Positions 31,702 through 37,910 of a stretch of 40,212 nucleotides of DNA are shown here, in pieces. Positions within the stretch are counted from its first letter, which is position 1, and each line of letters begins with the position of its first letter. Origin of the DNA: a virus; IMG/VR virus record IMGVR_UViG_3300037493_003163, positions 1-40,212 of that record; one strand, written 5' to 3'. The notes below the pieces were generated by a model that was not told the DNA's origin, did no database searches, and worked only from the letters and a program-made list of their open reading frames with translations. The translations under genes and the position numbers were made by a program.

Positions 31702-31953
31702 ATGAAAACTAAAAAAGACCATTTAAACGATTTAGCAAAATTAGCATTTAAAATTGATGATGTTTTGCAAAAACAACAAGAACGTTCTAAAAGATTAGCG
31801 CAAATGGCTATACTTTCAAAACAAGAACTAAAAGAAACTCCTGAATTTAAAAAACTAGAACAAGAATTTAAACATCCTCAATTTACGGGACCAAGTGAGG
31901 AATTACACGATTTAAGAATCATAGTTAAGCGACTACGTAAGTATAAGTTCTAA
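31702..31953 (+). CDS. Coiled-coil cassette protein C5b
   Basis: An 83-residue protein starting MKTKKDHLND, almost fully helical with LAFKIDDVLQKQQERSKRLAQMAILSKQELKETPEF and a basic end (RIIVKRLRKYKF). Two genes 16 bases apart in one cassette could be a toxin-antitoxin-like pair, but no motif supports this. Confidence 0.55.
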   Translation: MKTKKDHLNDLAKLAFKIDDVLQKQQERSKRLAQMAILSKQELKETPEFKKLEQEFKHPQFTGPSEELHDLRIIVKRLRKYKF

Positions 31954-31973
31954 AGAACCGAAAATGCAGTCTT

Positions 31974-32109
31974 GCTACTAACGTTCATTATTGTACTTGT
32001 AGCGACCTGACACAAGACGATGCAACGGTTCAATACTGATAACAACAAGAATTACAAATCTATAAATTAAACCAAAATCTAGCTATAAGTACAATATATT
32101 GTTACTAGC
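31974..32109. repeat. Cassette site R6 (attC-like)
   Basis: TAACG 31979-31983 to GTTA 32101-32104 (126 bp). Arms ATTATTGTACTTGTAGCGA and TAGCTATAAGTACAATATAT pair strongly around TGTACTT/AAGTACA. The left flank extends as GCAGTCTTGCTAC before the core. Confidence 0.8.
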
Positions 32110-32131
32110 TGTATTTTTAAATCCGAATATT

Positions 32132-32359
32132 ATGACAGTAGATGAAACTAATTTATTACACGAAAGAGCAAAAACAAAAAACGATGGCGTTTACTCATAT
32201 CAAGGTAATTTATATGTTGTAAAAGACAATAAATTTATTGCTTTTTCTGATTATCACGGTAATTGCCATCAAAGAATGGGAACGTTTAATGTGTCTATTG
32301 GAAAAGTAGAAGGATATGATAGAAAAAGAAAACTTCTTAAATGGTTACGTTCTCAATAA
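32132..32359 (+). CDS. Hypothetical cassette protein C6
   Basis: A 75-residue protein starting MTVDETNLLH, with YSYQGNLYVVKDNKFIAFSDYHGNCHQRMGTFNVSIG, beta-rich and basic at the end. Own ATG lies just behind site R6. Cassette ends match: GTTACTAGCTGTATT against AATATAGCTGATAAC. Unknown function. Confidence 0.6.
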   Translation: MTVDETNLLHERAKTKNDGVYSYQGNLYVVKDNKFIAFSDYHGNCHQRMGTFNVSIGKVEGYDRKRKLLKWLRSQ

Positions 32360-32363
32360 TATA

Positions 32364-32500
32364 GCTGATAACGTTTCGCAGCTACACGAGGCGCAAGGAT
32401 TCGGAAACTCGAGTATTTTCCGCTTAAAATAAACGTGATGCGAACCGTAAACGTCAATTTACTACAAAATTTGCAATAGCACAAAGCGAGTGTTAGTAGC
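32364..32500. repeat. Cassette site R7 (attC-like)
   Basis: TAACG 32369-32373 to GTTA 32492-32495 (127 bp). Arm pairing TCGCAGCTACACGAGGCGCAA with TTGCAATAGCACAAAGCGA is moderate, with an inner CGGAAA/TTTTCCG hairpin near 32401-32422. Confidence 0.75.
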
Positions 32501-32543
32501 TGGACGATTTATTAAAACGAATATTAATTATAAAAACTACAAA

Positions 32544-32753
32544 ATGACAACAGAAAAAGCAGAAAAATGGCTAAAAGCAACAGTACACGATATTTTTATG
32601 GATATGTGTTACTATGATAGAAAAAACGATGAAGATATGGGACATCAAAAACTTAGAGATTTAATGGATGAAGGAATTATAAGTAAAGAAATGATGATTA
32701 GAGTTTTTACAGAACAAATTGACAAAGAATATCCAGAAAAAAGTTCTGATTAA
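32544..32753 (+). CDS. Hypothetical cassette protein C7
   Basis: A 69-residue acidic helical protein starting MTTEKAEKWL; MDMCYYDRKNDEDMGHQKLRDLMDEGIISKEMMIRVF. The GTG at 32490 lies in the site and is in frame, but the ATG at 32544 is preferred. Function unknown. Confidence 0.62.
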   Translation: MTTEKAEKWLKATVHDIFMDMCYYDRKNDEDMGHQKLRDLMDEGIISKEMMIRVFTEQIDKEYPEKSSD

Positions 32754-32769
32754 GACGAATCGTAGTCTT

Positions 32770-32906
32770 GCTACTAACGTTCGCAGCTACACGAGGTTGC
32801 CTTTAAAAACTCGCAAAACTTTAAATTAATAACTTATGTTAACAAATACAAAACAACCAATTGAACCAGCCGAAAATGGCAATCTTGTTAAACCTGTGTT
32901 AGCCGA
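32770..32906. repeat. Cassette site R8 (attC-like)
   Basis: TAACG 32775-32779 to GTTA 32898-32901 (127 bp). Left arm nearly the same as R7 (TTCGCAGCTACACGAG), right arm GGCAATCTTGTTAAACC pairs with GAGGTTGCC. Contains the ATG of the next gene at 32836. Confidence 0.75.
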
Positions 32907-33111
32907 TGTATTAATTTGGACAGAAGATAAAGTTCACAATACACTTGAAGGTAGATTAGACAAAACTTTATTATTTGATATTGAAATTACAGGATATGGA
33001 GTTGTAATTTATCAAATGAAAAAAATGGCTGGTAATTTTATTTGTAAAAATAATTTAGAAGAAGCTAAAAATTATTGTCAAAATGTTCTTCTTTTAGAAT
33101 ATATCGGCTAA
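32836..33111 (+). CDS. Cassette protein C8, started inside site R8
   Basis: A 91-residue protein. The first 21 residues (from MLTNTKQPIEPAENG on) are site-encoded and the GTTA boundary falls at P-V-L-A. The cassette part is ADVLIWTEDKVHNTLEGRLDKTLLFDIEITGYGVVIYQMKK. The next in-frame ATG is far inside, so the site start is needed. The stop TAA is the left core TAACG of R9 (33109). Function unknown. Confidence 0.65.
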   Translation: MLTNTKQPIEPAENGNLVKPVLADVLIWTEDKVHNTLEGRLDKTLLFDIEITGYGVVIYQMKKMAGNFICKNNLEEAKNYCQNVLLLEYIG

Positions 33112-33231
33112 CGTTTGTGGCTTGGCGATGTTGCCGAACCGTGAACGTGAATTGAAAATATAAATATGATTTAACTGCGGATTTTCCGCTGAAAAACTAA
33201 ACGGCAATATTGCCAAACCACTGTTATAAGT
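33104..33231. repeat. Cassette site R9 (attC-like)
   Basis: TAACG 33109-33113 to GTTA 33223-33226 (118 bp). Arms TGGCTTGGCGATGTTGCCG and CGGCAATATTGCCAAACCA form one of the cleanest stems; a small inner hairpin GCGGATTTTCCGC sits between. A four-base bulge (GTTT) follows the left core, as extrahelical bases do in attC. Confidence 0.88.
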
Positions 33232-33241
33232 AGCTTTTATT

Positions 33242-33562
33242 ATGAAAATATCTTATGAAATTGTAGAAAAAATGGAAATATTTACGGTTTTAAAGCCTAA
33301 ATTAAAAACAATTACTAAATATATTGATGCTGTATTTGAGCAAGACAGAAAAATTAGTCTGAATTCTTTCGCTGATAAGGAAGATTTCGGGTTTTGTATT
33401 GACAAATTAAACAAAGAATGTGATAAACTAAACTTAATATGTGTTTTTGATGAATTGAATAGAGTTTATGAATTTAGACCAAAAAACATATACGCTAATA
33501 ACTCAAATTATGAACCTATTCATCGATATATGAACAAGGTCTTTCGAGAAAGTTACTTATAA
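33242..33562 (+). CDS. Hypothetical cassette protein C9
   Basis: A 106-residue protein starting MKISYEIVEK, mixed alpha/beta, with TITKYIDAVFEQDRKISLNSFADKEDFGFCIDKLNKECDKL. Its stop is the TAA of the core TAACG of R10. Cassette ends match over ten bases: GTTATAAGTA against TACTTATAAC. Function unknown. Confidence 0.65.
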   Translation: MKISYEIVEKMEIFTVLKPKLKTITKYIDAVFEQDRKISLNSFADKEDFGFCIDKLNKECDKLNLICVFDELNRVYEFRPKNIYANNSNYEPIHRYMNKVFRESYL

Positions 33563-33690
33563 CGGTTGCGTGTATGGGAAGTGCGGGATATAATAGTACT
33601 GACGTTTTAGTTTAAGACTAATTTCACAGATACAAACCGACTTTTAAATTAAGCCGTAAACCCGCATTTACTATACACGTTGTTAGTAGC
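33555..33690. repeat. Cassette site R10 (attC-like)
   Basis: TAACG 33560-33564 to GTTA 33682-33685 (126 bp). Arms GCGTGTATGGGAAGTGCGGG and CCCGCATTTACTATACACGT pair along their whole length. Centre ACTTTTAAATTAAG. The outer flanks TTACTTATAAC and GTTAGTAGCTG do not match each other, because they belong to different cassettes. Confidence 0.9.
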
Positions 33691-33734
33691 TGTTTATCTA
33701 TTTTACATTTATTTTAAAAATATTTGTAATTTTA

Positions 33735-33765
33735 TTAGGTAGTACAGAAATAAGTTGTATATTTG
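33735..33765 (+). promoter_or_regulatory. Promoter inside cassette C10
   Basis: TATATTTG at 33758-33765 with a weak -33 element (TTAG at about 33735). The leader after it (AAAGAAATAACAAC) is nearly identical to that of cassette C17, so the two cassettes share a promoter module. Confidence 0.6.
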
Positions 33766-33795
33766 TAAAAGAAATAACAACTAAATCAAATCAAA

Positions 33796-33951
33796 ATGAA
33801 AGCAATTGAAGTACAAAAAGTAATGAATAAAGCATTAGCAAACGGAAGTTATAAAAAAGCATACAACTGTTTTTTAAAAATGACAGAATTAAGAGCTACA
33901 GAAGGACTTCCTGTTTTAACAATGCCAAATTTACAAGCAAGATTTGAATAA
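33796..33951 (+). CDS. Small cassette protein C10a
   Basis: A 51-residue basic helical protein starting MKAIEVQKVM; NKALANGSYKKAYNCFLKMTELRATEGLPVLTM. First of three overlapping genes under their own promoter. Its stop overlaps the next start by 8 bases. An unknown protein; the promoter and tight coupling are what one sees for toxin-antitoxin or defence cassettes, but no such motif is visible. Confidence 0.55.
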   Translation: MKAIEVQKVMNKALANGSYKKAYNCFLKMTELRATEGLPVLTMPNLQARFE

Positions 33952-34189
33952 GACAGAAGAATATTGTAAAAAAGCAACTCAAGAAGAAATCCTTGAGTTG
34001 TTTAATACTTTATCAAAAAGATTGGTAAAGCATTTTAAAATAAAAGAAAATTCATCTTTAAAGGAATTGAGAACTAATTTTAAAAATAAGAAACAACACG
34101 ATTCTTTTTATGCAAAATCATTCAATGATATTAGAATGTATAACGCACATTTAGAAGATTTAAAAATTGTTATAAAACACATTTTATAG
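33944..34189 (+). CDS. Small cassette protein C10b (TTG start)
   Basis: An 81-residue basic protein from a TTG start overlapping C10a by 8 bases: EYCKKATQEEILELFNTLSKRLVKHFKIKENSSLKELRTNFKNKKQHDSFYAKSFNDI. Helical and Lys-rich. Overlaps the following GTG start as TAGTG. Function unknown. Confidence 0.55.
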   Translation: MNKTEEYCKKATQEEILELFNTLSKRLVKHFKIKENSSLKELRTNFKNKKQHDSFYAKSFNDIRMYNAHLEDLKIVIKHIL

Positions 34190-34356
34190 TGCAAAGACAA
34201 TCAATAATAGTATTCATTCAAAATGAACGAATAGAAACCTACGGAAACTTAAAAAAGTGTTGTGAAATTGAAAACTTAAAATACCACACTTTAGCACGTT
34301 TAAAATTCCCAATTCGGTTAAATGATGTCGTTATACACAAAACGCTCTTTAAATAG
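34189..34356 (+). CDS. Small cassette protein C10c (GTG start)
   Basis: A 55-residue protein from a GTG that shares a base with the previous stop (TAGTG): QRQSIIVFIQNERIETYGNLKKCC, then LKYHTLARLKFPIRLNDVVIHKTLF. The pattern YGNLKKCCEIENLKYHTL looks like a small DNA-binding domain used by Bacteroidota phages, but I cannot name a family. Confidence 0.55.
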   Translation: MQRQSIIVFIQNERIETYGNLKKCCEIENLKYHTLARLKFPIRLNDVVIHKTLFK

Positions 34357-34437
34357 CGGTTAACGTTTCGGGGCTTTATTTCAGTAGCGGATAAGTACAA
34401 AACCAACCGCCACTAGCTCAAGACTGCTGTTAGTGGC
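34356..34437. repeat. Cassette site R11 (attC-like, short, hybrid)
   Basis: TAACG 34361-34365 to GTTA 34429-34432 (72 bp). Left arm CGGGGCTTTATTTCAGTAGCGG is the type found at R17, but the right arm CTCAAGACTGCTGTTA is the type found at R2. Pairing is poor, so the site seems to be a recombinant or deleted form. Confidence 0.65.
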
Positions 34438-34465
34438 TGGTGCGGGTTAAAACAAAAAAAGCGTA

Positions 34466-34615
34466 ATGAAAAAATGGATTCAAAATTTCTTTGGTATTAC
34501 TCAAATTATTGAAGAAAAGAAAAAACAAACTAATTTATTAGAAAACATTTATAAAGAATGTAAAAAAAATTCAGATTTAGTAGAAGCCTATAATCGTGCA
34601 TATCACATTAGGTAG
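34466..34615 (+). CDS. Small cassette protein C11
   Basis: A 49-residue basic helical protein starting MKKWIQNFFG; ITQIIEEKKKQTNLLENIYKECKKN. Too short to classify. The cassette is about 200 bp, among the smallest. Confidence 0.55.
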   Translation: MKKWIQNFFGITQIIEEKKKQTNLLENIYKECKKNSDLVEAYNRAYHIR

Positions 34616-34620
34616 CACTT

Positions 34621-34757
34621 GCTACTAACGTTTGACGGCTATACGATGGTTGGGATTAAGTAAGCCGTAATTTTTCCTAAAACACAAATTATCCCGACAC
34701 AAAACAGATTTTAAATTAAAAAATTAACCCAACTATTGTATAACCTTTGTTAGCAGT
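34621..34757. repeat. Cassette site R12 (attC-like)
   Basis: TAACG 34626-34630 to GTTA 34749-34752 (127 bp). Arms GGCTATACGATGGTTGGG and CCCAACTATTGTATAACC pair in full with three wobbles or mismatches. Centre TTTTAAATTAAAAAA. Confidence 0.9.
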
Positions 34758-34776
34758 AGTTATAATACTAAAAGTG

Positions 34777-34935
34777 ATGAAAAAAGAAAAAGATTTTACG
34801 GCAGATATTGAACAAGTAAAAGAAGACTTATTAGCTCTTGAAAGAGAGATGGAAATTATGAAAGCAAAACTTGACGAAAAGCAAAAACACAAAGAAACTT
34901 TACAGTATTTTCTTGATACAATAGACTTTGAATAA
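34777..34935 (+). CDS. Coiled-coil cassette protein C12
   Basis: A 52-residue protein starting MKKEKDFTAD that is one long coiled coil (EQVKEDLLALEREMEIMKAKLDEKQKHKETLQYFLD). An in-frame TTG at 34747 in the site is not needed. Its ends are the best example of matching: GTTAGCAGTAGTTAT against ATAATTACTGCTAAC. Confidence 0.6.
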   Translation: MKKEKDFTADIEQVKEDLLALEREMEIMKAKLDEKQKHKETLQYFLDTIDFE

Positions 34936-34937
34936 TT

Positions 34938-35072
34938 ACTGCTAACGGTTCGCTAGTAGGCGATGGTTGGGGTAAAAATCACAATTATTCGAGCCAAAAA
35001 CAATAATAACAAGTACAAAAAATTAATAAATTAATCAAGATGCCCAACTATTGCTTACTAGCTGTTAGCGGT
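34938..35072. repeat. Cassette site R13 (attC-like)
   Basis: TAACG 34943-34947 to GTTA 35064-35067 (125 bp). Arms GCTAGTAGGCGATGGTTGGG and CCCAACTATTGCTTACTAGC pair along their length. An in-frame ATG at 35040 inside the right arm could start the next gene. Confidence 0.9.
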
Positions 35073-35102
35073 TGTTGTGGGTCGTTAAAACTAAATTTTA
35101 TT

Positions 35103-35975
35103 ATGAATATAGATTTATTTGGAAATGAAATAAAATTAGATGTTCTATTGAGAGATAAATTCATAGAACCACCATTTAGTATTCTGGACACCAAAACAGG
35201 GAGTTGGCAAAATAGGAAAAAACAATGGCAAAAAATAGGCATAAAATCTGAAATAGGCAGAAGCGCAAAAAGTTTCAATATAATGGAGTGGAGCGACAAA
35301 AATACTTATAATAAAAATATAGTGTTAAAATCAGATACTTCTATTTTTGATCCCGCATTATGTGAAGTATTATATCATTGGTTTTGTCCTATTGGTGGCG
35401 AAATATTAGACCCATTTGCTGGCGGTTCGGTTCGTGGAATTGTTGCAAATAAATTAGGTTTTAAATACACAGGCGTTGATATAAGACAAGAACAAATAGA
35501 TAGCAACAGAGAACAAGCATTTGATATTTTAGAAGCTAATAATCAGCCTCAATGGTATGTTGGCGATTCTAATGAAGTGTTAAATGATTTTAAAAAACAA
35601 TTTGATTTTGTTTTTTCTTGCCCTCCTTATGCTGATTTAGAAGTTTATAGTTCATTAGATGGCGATATTTCTAATATGAAATACTCTGATTTTATAGAAG
35701 CGTATGATAGTATTATTTCTAAATCTTGTAATTTATTAAAAAATGGTGGATATGCTTGTTTTGTTGTGGGAGAGGTTAGGGATAAAAAAGGGAATTATAT
35801 AGGTTTTGTTCCTGACACAATTAAATCTTTTGCAAAATGTGGAATGAAATTTTATAACGAAGCAATTTTAGTTCAATCAAATATGGCTATTGCTGGAATG
35901 AGAGCCAACGGTAATATGAAAACTGAAAAACTAGTAAAAGTTCATCAAAACATTCTAGTTTTTAAAAAATGTTGA
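35103..35975 (+). CDS. DNA methyltransferase (cassette C13)
   Basis: About 290 residues. SAM-binding motif I DPFAGGSVRGIVANKLGFKYTGVDI precedes catalytic motif IV SCPPYADLEVYS, then a late WVKMGGYACFVVGEVRDKKG-like core (here LLKNGGYACFVVGEVRDKKG). The PPY motif points to an N6-adenine or N4-cytosine enzyme with I-before-IV order. The ATG at 35103 is preferred; the ATG at 35040 in site R13 adds 21 residues in frame. The enzyme may protect the phage from host restriction. Confidence 0.82.
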   Translation: MNIDLFGNEIKLDVLLRDKFIEPPFSILDTKTGSWQNRKKQWQKIGIKSEIGRSAKSFNIMEWSDKNTYNKNIVLKSDTSIFDPALCEVLYHWFCPIGGEILDPFAGGSVRGIVANKLGFKYTGVDIRQEQIDSNREQAFDILEANNQPQWYVGDSNEVLNDFKKQFDFVFSCPPYADLEVYSSLDGDISNMKYSDFIEAYDSIISKSCNLLKNGGYACFVVGEVRDKKGNYIGFVPDTIKSFAKCGMKFYNEAILVQSNMAIAGMRANGNMKTEKLVKVHQNILVFKKC

Positions 35976-35998
35976 TTTTAACCGTAATTATAGCAATA

Positions 35999-36137
35999 AC
36001 CGCTAACGGTTCTCGGCTTTGTCTAGTGCCGAAAATTCAAGACAAATAATAAAAGTACAAACTAATTTTTAAATTAAAAACCGATGAATAAAAACACAAA
36101 ACCAAGTAAGGCATTAGTCAAAACCGATGTTAGCGGT
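35999..36137. repeat. Cassette site R14 (attC-like)
   Basis: TAACG 36004-36008 to GTTA 36129-36132 (129 bp). Arms CTCGGCTTTGTCTAGTGCC and GGCATTAGTCAAAACCGAT pair well. Contains the ATG of the next gene at 36084 within the conserved centre (AAATTAAAAACCGATG). Confidence 0.88.
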
Positions 36138-36503
36138 TCGGTTATTTTACCTTCTCAATTACGTTGTGGAAACACAATTGAATATTTCATTTCAACAGAT
36201 GATTTAGGATGGCTACCAACAGTTATTGATTGGCAAGATATAAGACTTTGCCACGAACAAAATGAAAGTTTTAATTTAGAACATCGAAAAATCCCTTTAA
36301 CAGAAAAATACATTTCCATTTATTTTCAAAAAGATTTAGACGGTTTTTATCGTAAAAACAAAGGATGTTTGATTGAGATTTTATTTCACGACAAAGGCGT
36401 TCAAGTTTGTTCTGATAGTGTTTGTTTAAATCATATTCAGTTTGTTAACGATTTTGAAAATTTGTTTTTCTCTTTATACGGTCGTGATTTAACTGACCGC
36501 TAA
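36084..36503 (+). CDS. Cassette protein C14, started inside site R14
   Basis: A 139-residue protein. Residues 1-15 (MNKNTKPSKALVKTD) come from the site; the cassette begins at V16. The protein has SGSVILPSQLRCGNTIEYFIS, DLGWLPTVIDWQDIRLCHEQN, and KYISIYFQKDLDGFYRKNKGCLIEILFHDKG, a beta-rich form seen in small conserved proteins of Bacteroidota phages. It stops on the TAA of the core of R15. Confidence 0.68.
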   Translation: MNKNTKPSKALVKTDVSGSVILPSQLRCGNTIEYFISTDDLGWLPTVIDWQDIRLCHEQNESFNLEHRKIPLTEKYISIYFQKDLDGFYRKNKGCLIEILFHDKGVQVCSDSVCLNHIQFVNDFENLFFSLYGRDLTDR

Positions 36504-36635
36504 CGTCCTGTGGCTTTGTCGTCGTTGTGGCGATTTAAGACCAAACTTAACAAATAATAACTAAAATTTAAAATTATGCCTGAACTTTCAAAAAATACCC
36601 AAGTGCCACAATGCGACAAAACCGCTGTTATAAGC
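36496..36635. repeat. Cassette site R15 (attC-like)
   Basis: TAACG 36501-36505 to GTTA 36627-36630 (130 bp). Arms GTGGCTTTGTCGTCGTTGTGGC and GCCACAATGCGACAAAACCGC pair along their length with one gap. Contains the next ATG at 36576. Confidence 0.88.
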
Positions 36636-36794
36636 CGTTTTTCTATTAATAAAATGATATTATCGGACTTTGCTTTATTCGCAATTATAGATAATGATAT
36701 GAATAAAGTAGTTTGCCATTTGGTTTATGATAACGGAGAAGAATACTGTAATGAAATGGCGAACAAGATAGTTAAGGCTTTAAATGGCTTATAA
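36576..36794 (+). CDS. Cassette protein C15, started inside site R15
   Basis: A 72-residue protein. The first 17 residues (MPELSKNTQVPQCDKTA) are site-encoded and resemble those of C2. The cassette-encoded part is VISRFSINKMILSDFALFAIIDNDMNKVVCHLVYDNGEEYCNEMANKIVKALNGL, a small alpha/beta domain of unknown function. The stop TAA is the core of R16. Confidence 0.65.
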   Translation: MPELSKNTQVPQCDKTAVISRFSINKMILSDFALFAIIDNDMNKVVCHLVYDNGEEYCNEMANKIVKALNGL

Positions 36795-36924
36795 CGGATA
36801 ACAAATAAACGCAGTAAATGATATGAAAGAAGAAATTTTAAGTATAGCATCAGACCTTCGAGAAGGTAGCATGACCACCAATGAAGCAAAGGAACATTTA
36901 TTGCGTTTATTTGGTGTTATAGGT
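36787..36924. repeat. Cassette site R16 (attC-like), protein-coding
   Basis: TAACG 36792-36796 to GTTA 36916-36919 (128 bp). Arms CAAATAAACGCAGTAAATG and CATTTATTGCGTTTATTTG pair almost completely. Unlike the other sites, most of it is an open frame from the ATG at 36823, coding residues 1-31 of the next protein. An inner hairpin CCTTCGAGAAGG (36855-36866) lies in the centre. Confidence 0.9.
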
Positions 36925-37029
36925 TCGGTTTGCGATTGTGTAATACCAAAACCTAAAGACCCATACCATGACTTAGATAGGAAGATTTGTCGAGATTGTA
37001 ACGGAAATATTGAGCAAACTGACCTATAA
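36823..37029 (+). CDS. Site-cassette fusion protein C16
   Basis: A 68-residue protein. Residues 1-31 (MKEEILSIASDLREGSMTTN, then EAKEHLLRLFG) are encoded by site R16 and residue 32 is the GTT of the recombination core. The cassette gives only the last 37 residues, with a CDC and a C-R-D-C zinc-like motif. The cassette is about 115 bp with no start codon of its own. The stop TAA is the core of R17. Function unknown. Confidence 0.72.
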   Translation: MKEEILSIASDLREGSMTTNEAKEHLLRLFGVIGSVCDCVIPKPKDPYHDLDRKICRDCNGNIEQTDL

Positions 37030-37159
37030 CGTCCTGTGGCTTTATTTCAGTAGCGGAAAAGTGAAAAACCATCTTTCGGTTATGCCTAAAGTTTACAAAT
37101 ACAGACTAATTATCGATTAAAAACCGAAACCGCTATTGAATAAAACCACTGTTATCGCT
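37022..37159. repeat. Cassette site R17 (attC-like)
   Basis: TAACG 37027-37031 to GTTA 37151-37154 (128 bp). Arms GTGGCTTTATTTCAGTAGCGG and CCGCTATTGAATAAAACCAC pair along their length. Confidence 0.9.
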
Positions 37160-37219
37160 AGTTGCGGGTTGTTTAGAAAAATATTTTAGAAAATAATTGA
37201 AATATTTTATAAAAACGCT

Positions 37220-37249
37220 TGTTTATTAGAAAATAAGTTATATATTTGC
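37220..37249 (+). promoter_or_regulatory. Promoter inside cassette C17
   Basis: TTG at 37220-37222, a 19-base spacer and TATATTTG at 37242-37249. The downstream leader AAAGAAATAACAAC is shared with the promoter of C10. It lets the two genes of C17 be expressed at any place in the array. Confidence 0.72.
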
Positions 37250-37290
37250 TAAAGAAATAACAACGAAGTTATTTTGTAAATATTAAAAAA

Positions 37291-37575
37291 ATGGAAACTC
37301 AATTAGCAAAAAACTGGAACAGATTAGAAAGAAGCGAAAAATTAGAAATTATCGAAAATGCAATCGATATGTGTAACACAAACGAAGGTTTTTTAATGTT
37401 AAGAACTTGGGCGAAAGATAATTCTGTAACTGCTCACGTTCAAACAAATTTAGACAATCATTTATGTTCTGAAGCTGTATCTCAAGATACTTTATTTTCT
37501 TTATTTGGAGCAGATTATGATTTTCAAGAAGAGGATGCAGAAGTTATTTTAACTTGGATGGAAAATCAAATATAA
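37291..37575 (+). CDS. Cassette protein C17a
   Basis: A 94-residue acidic helical protein starting METQLAKNWN; RLERSEKLEIIENAIDMCNTNEGFLMLRTWAKDNSVTAHVQ. First of two coupled genes (TAATG junction) under their own promoter. Function unknown; the arrangement is compatible with an antitoxin-toxin or defence pair without proof. Confidence 0.62.
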   Translation: METQLAKNWNRLERSEKLEIIENAIDMCNTNEGFLMLRTWAKDNSVTAHVQTNLDNHLCSEAVSQDTLFSLFGADYDFQEEDAEVILTWMENQI

Positions 37576-37775
37576 TGCCTTTCATTCTAAAAACTAAAGA
37601 AACCGAGCAATATAGATTGTTCGGTTCTTTACCTATCCTTTGCCGTAGCATCGGATTTGACAAAAAACAAGAGAAGTCATTAAGTTATGTATTTTCTCAA
37701 AAAAAAGAAAATCAGTTTGAAAATAACGAGTTTCTAATTGTGAAAGTCGTTTTAGAACGTGGTGGTAGCAATTAG
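37575..37775 (+). CDS. Cassette protein C17b
   Basis: A 66-residue basic protein starting MPFILKTKET; EQYRLFGSLPILCRSIGFDKKQEKSLSYVFSQKK. The ATG shares one base with the upstream TAA. KTKETEQYRLFGSLPILCRSIGFDK followed by a two-turn segment may be a small DNA-binding domain, as in short phage regulators; unproven. Confidence 0.6.
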   Translation: MPFILKTKETEQYRLFGSLPILCRSIGFDKKQEKSLSYVFSQKKENQFENNEFLIVKVVLERGGSN

Positions 37776-37910
37776 CGATAACGTTCCCGTGCTTGGTGCA
37801 GTGCGGGCTAAAAATGCACCAATTTTCAATTAATAACTAAACATAACAGATATGCAAGATAATAAAATTAATGACAAATCCCCGCATTGCTCCAAACACG
37901 TGTTACCAGC
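37774..37910. repeat. Cassette site R18 (attC-like)
   Basis: TAACG 37779-37783 to GTTA 37902-37905 (127 bp). Arms CGTGCTTGGTGCAGTGCGGG and CCCGCATTGCTCCAAACACG pair along their length with one or two mismatches. Contains the next ATG at 37852. Confidence 0.9.

Noticed and set aside
33796-34356. C10 as a proven toxin-antitoxin system
   Set aside because: Promoter and coupling fit, but no toxin or antitoxin motif is visible; kept as a hypothesis only.
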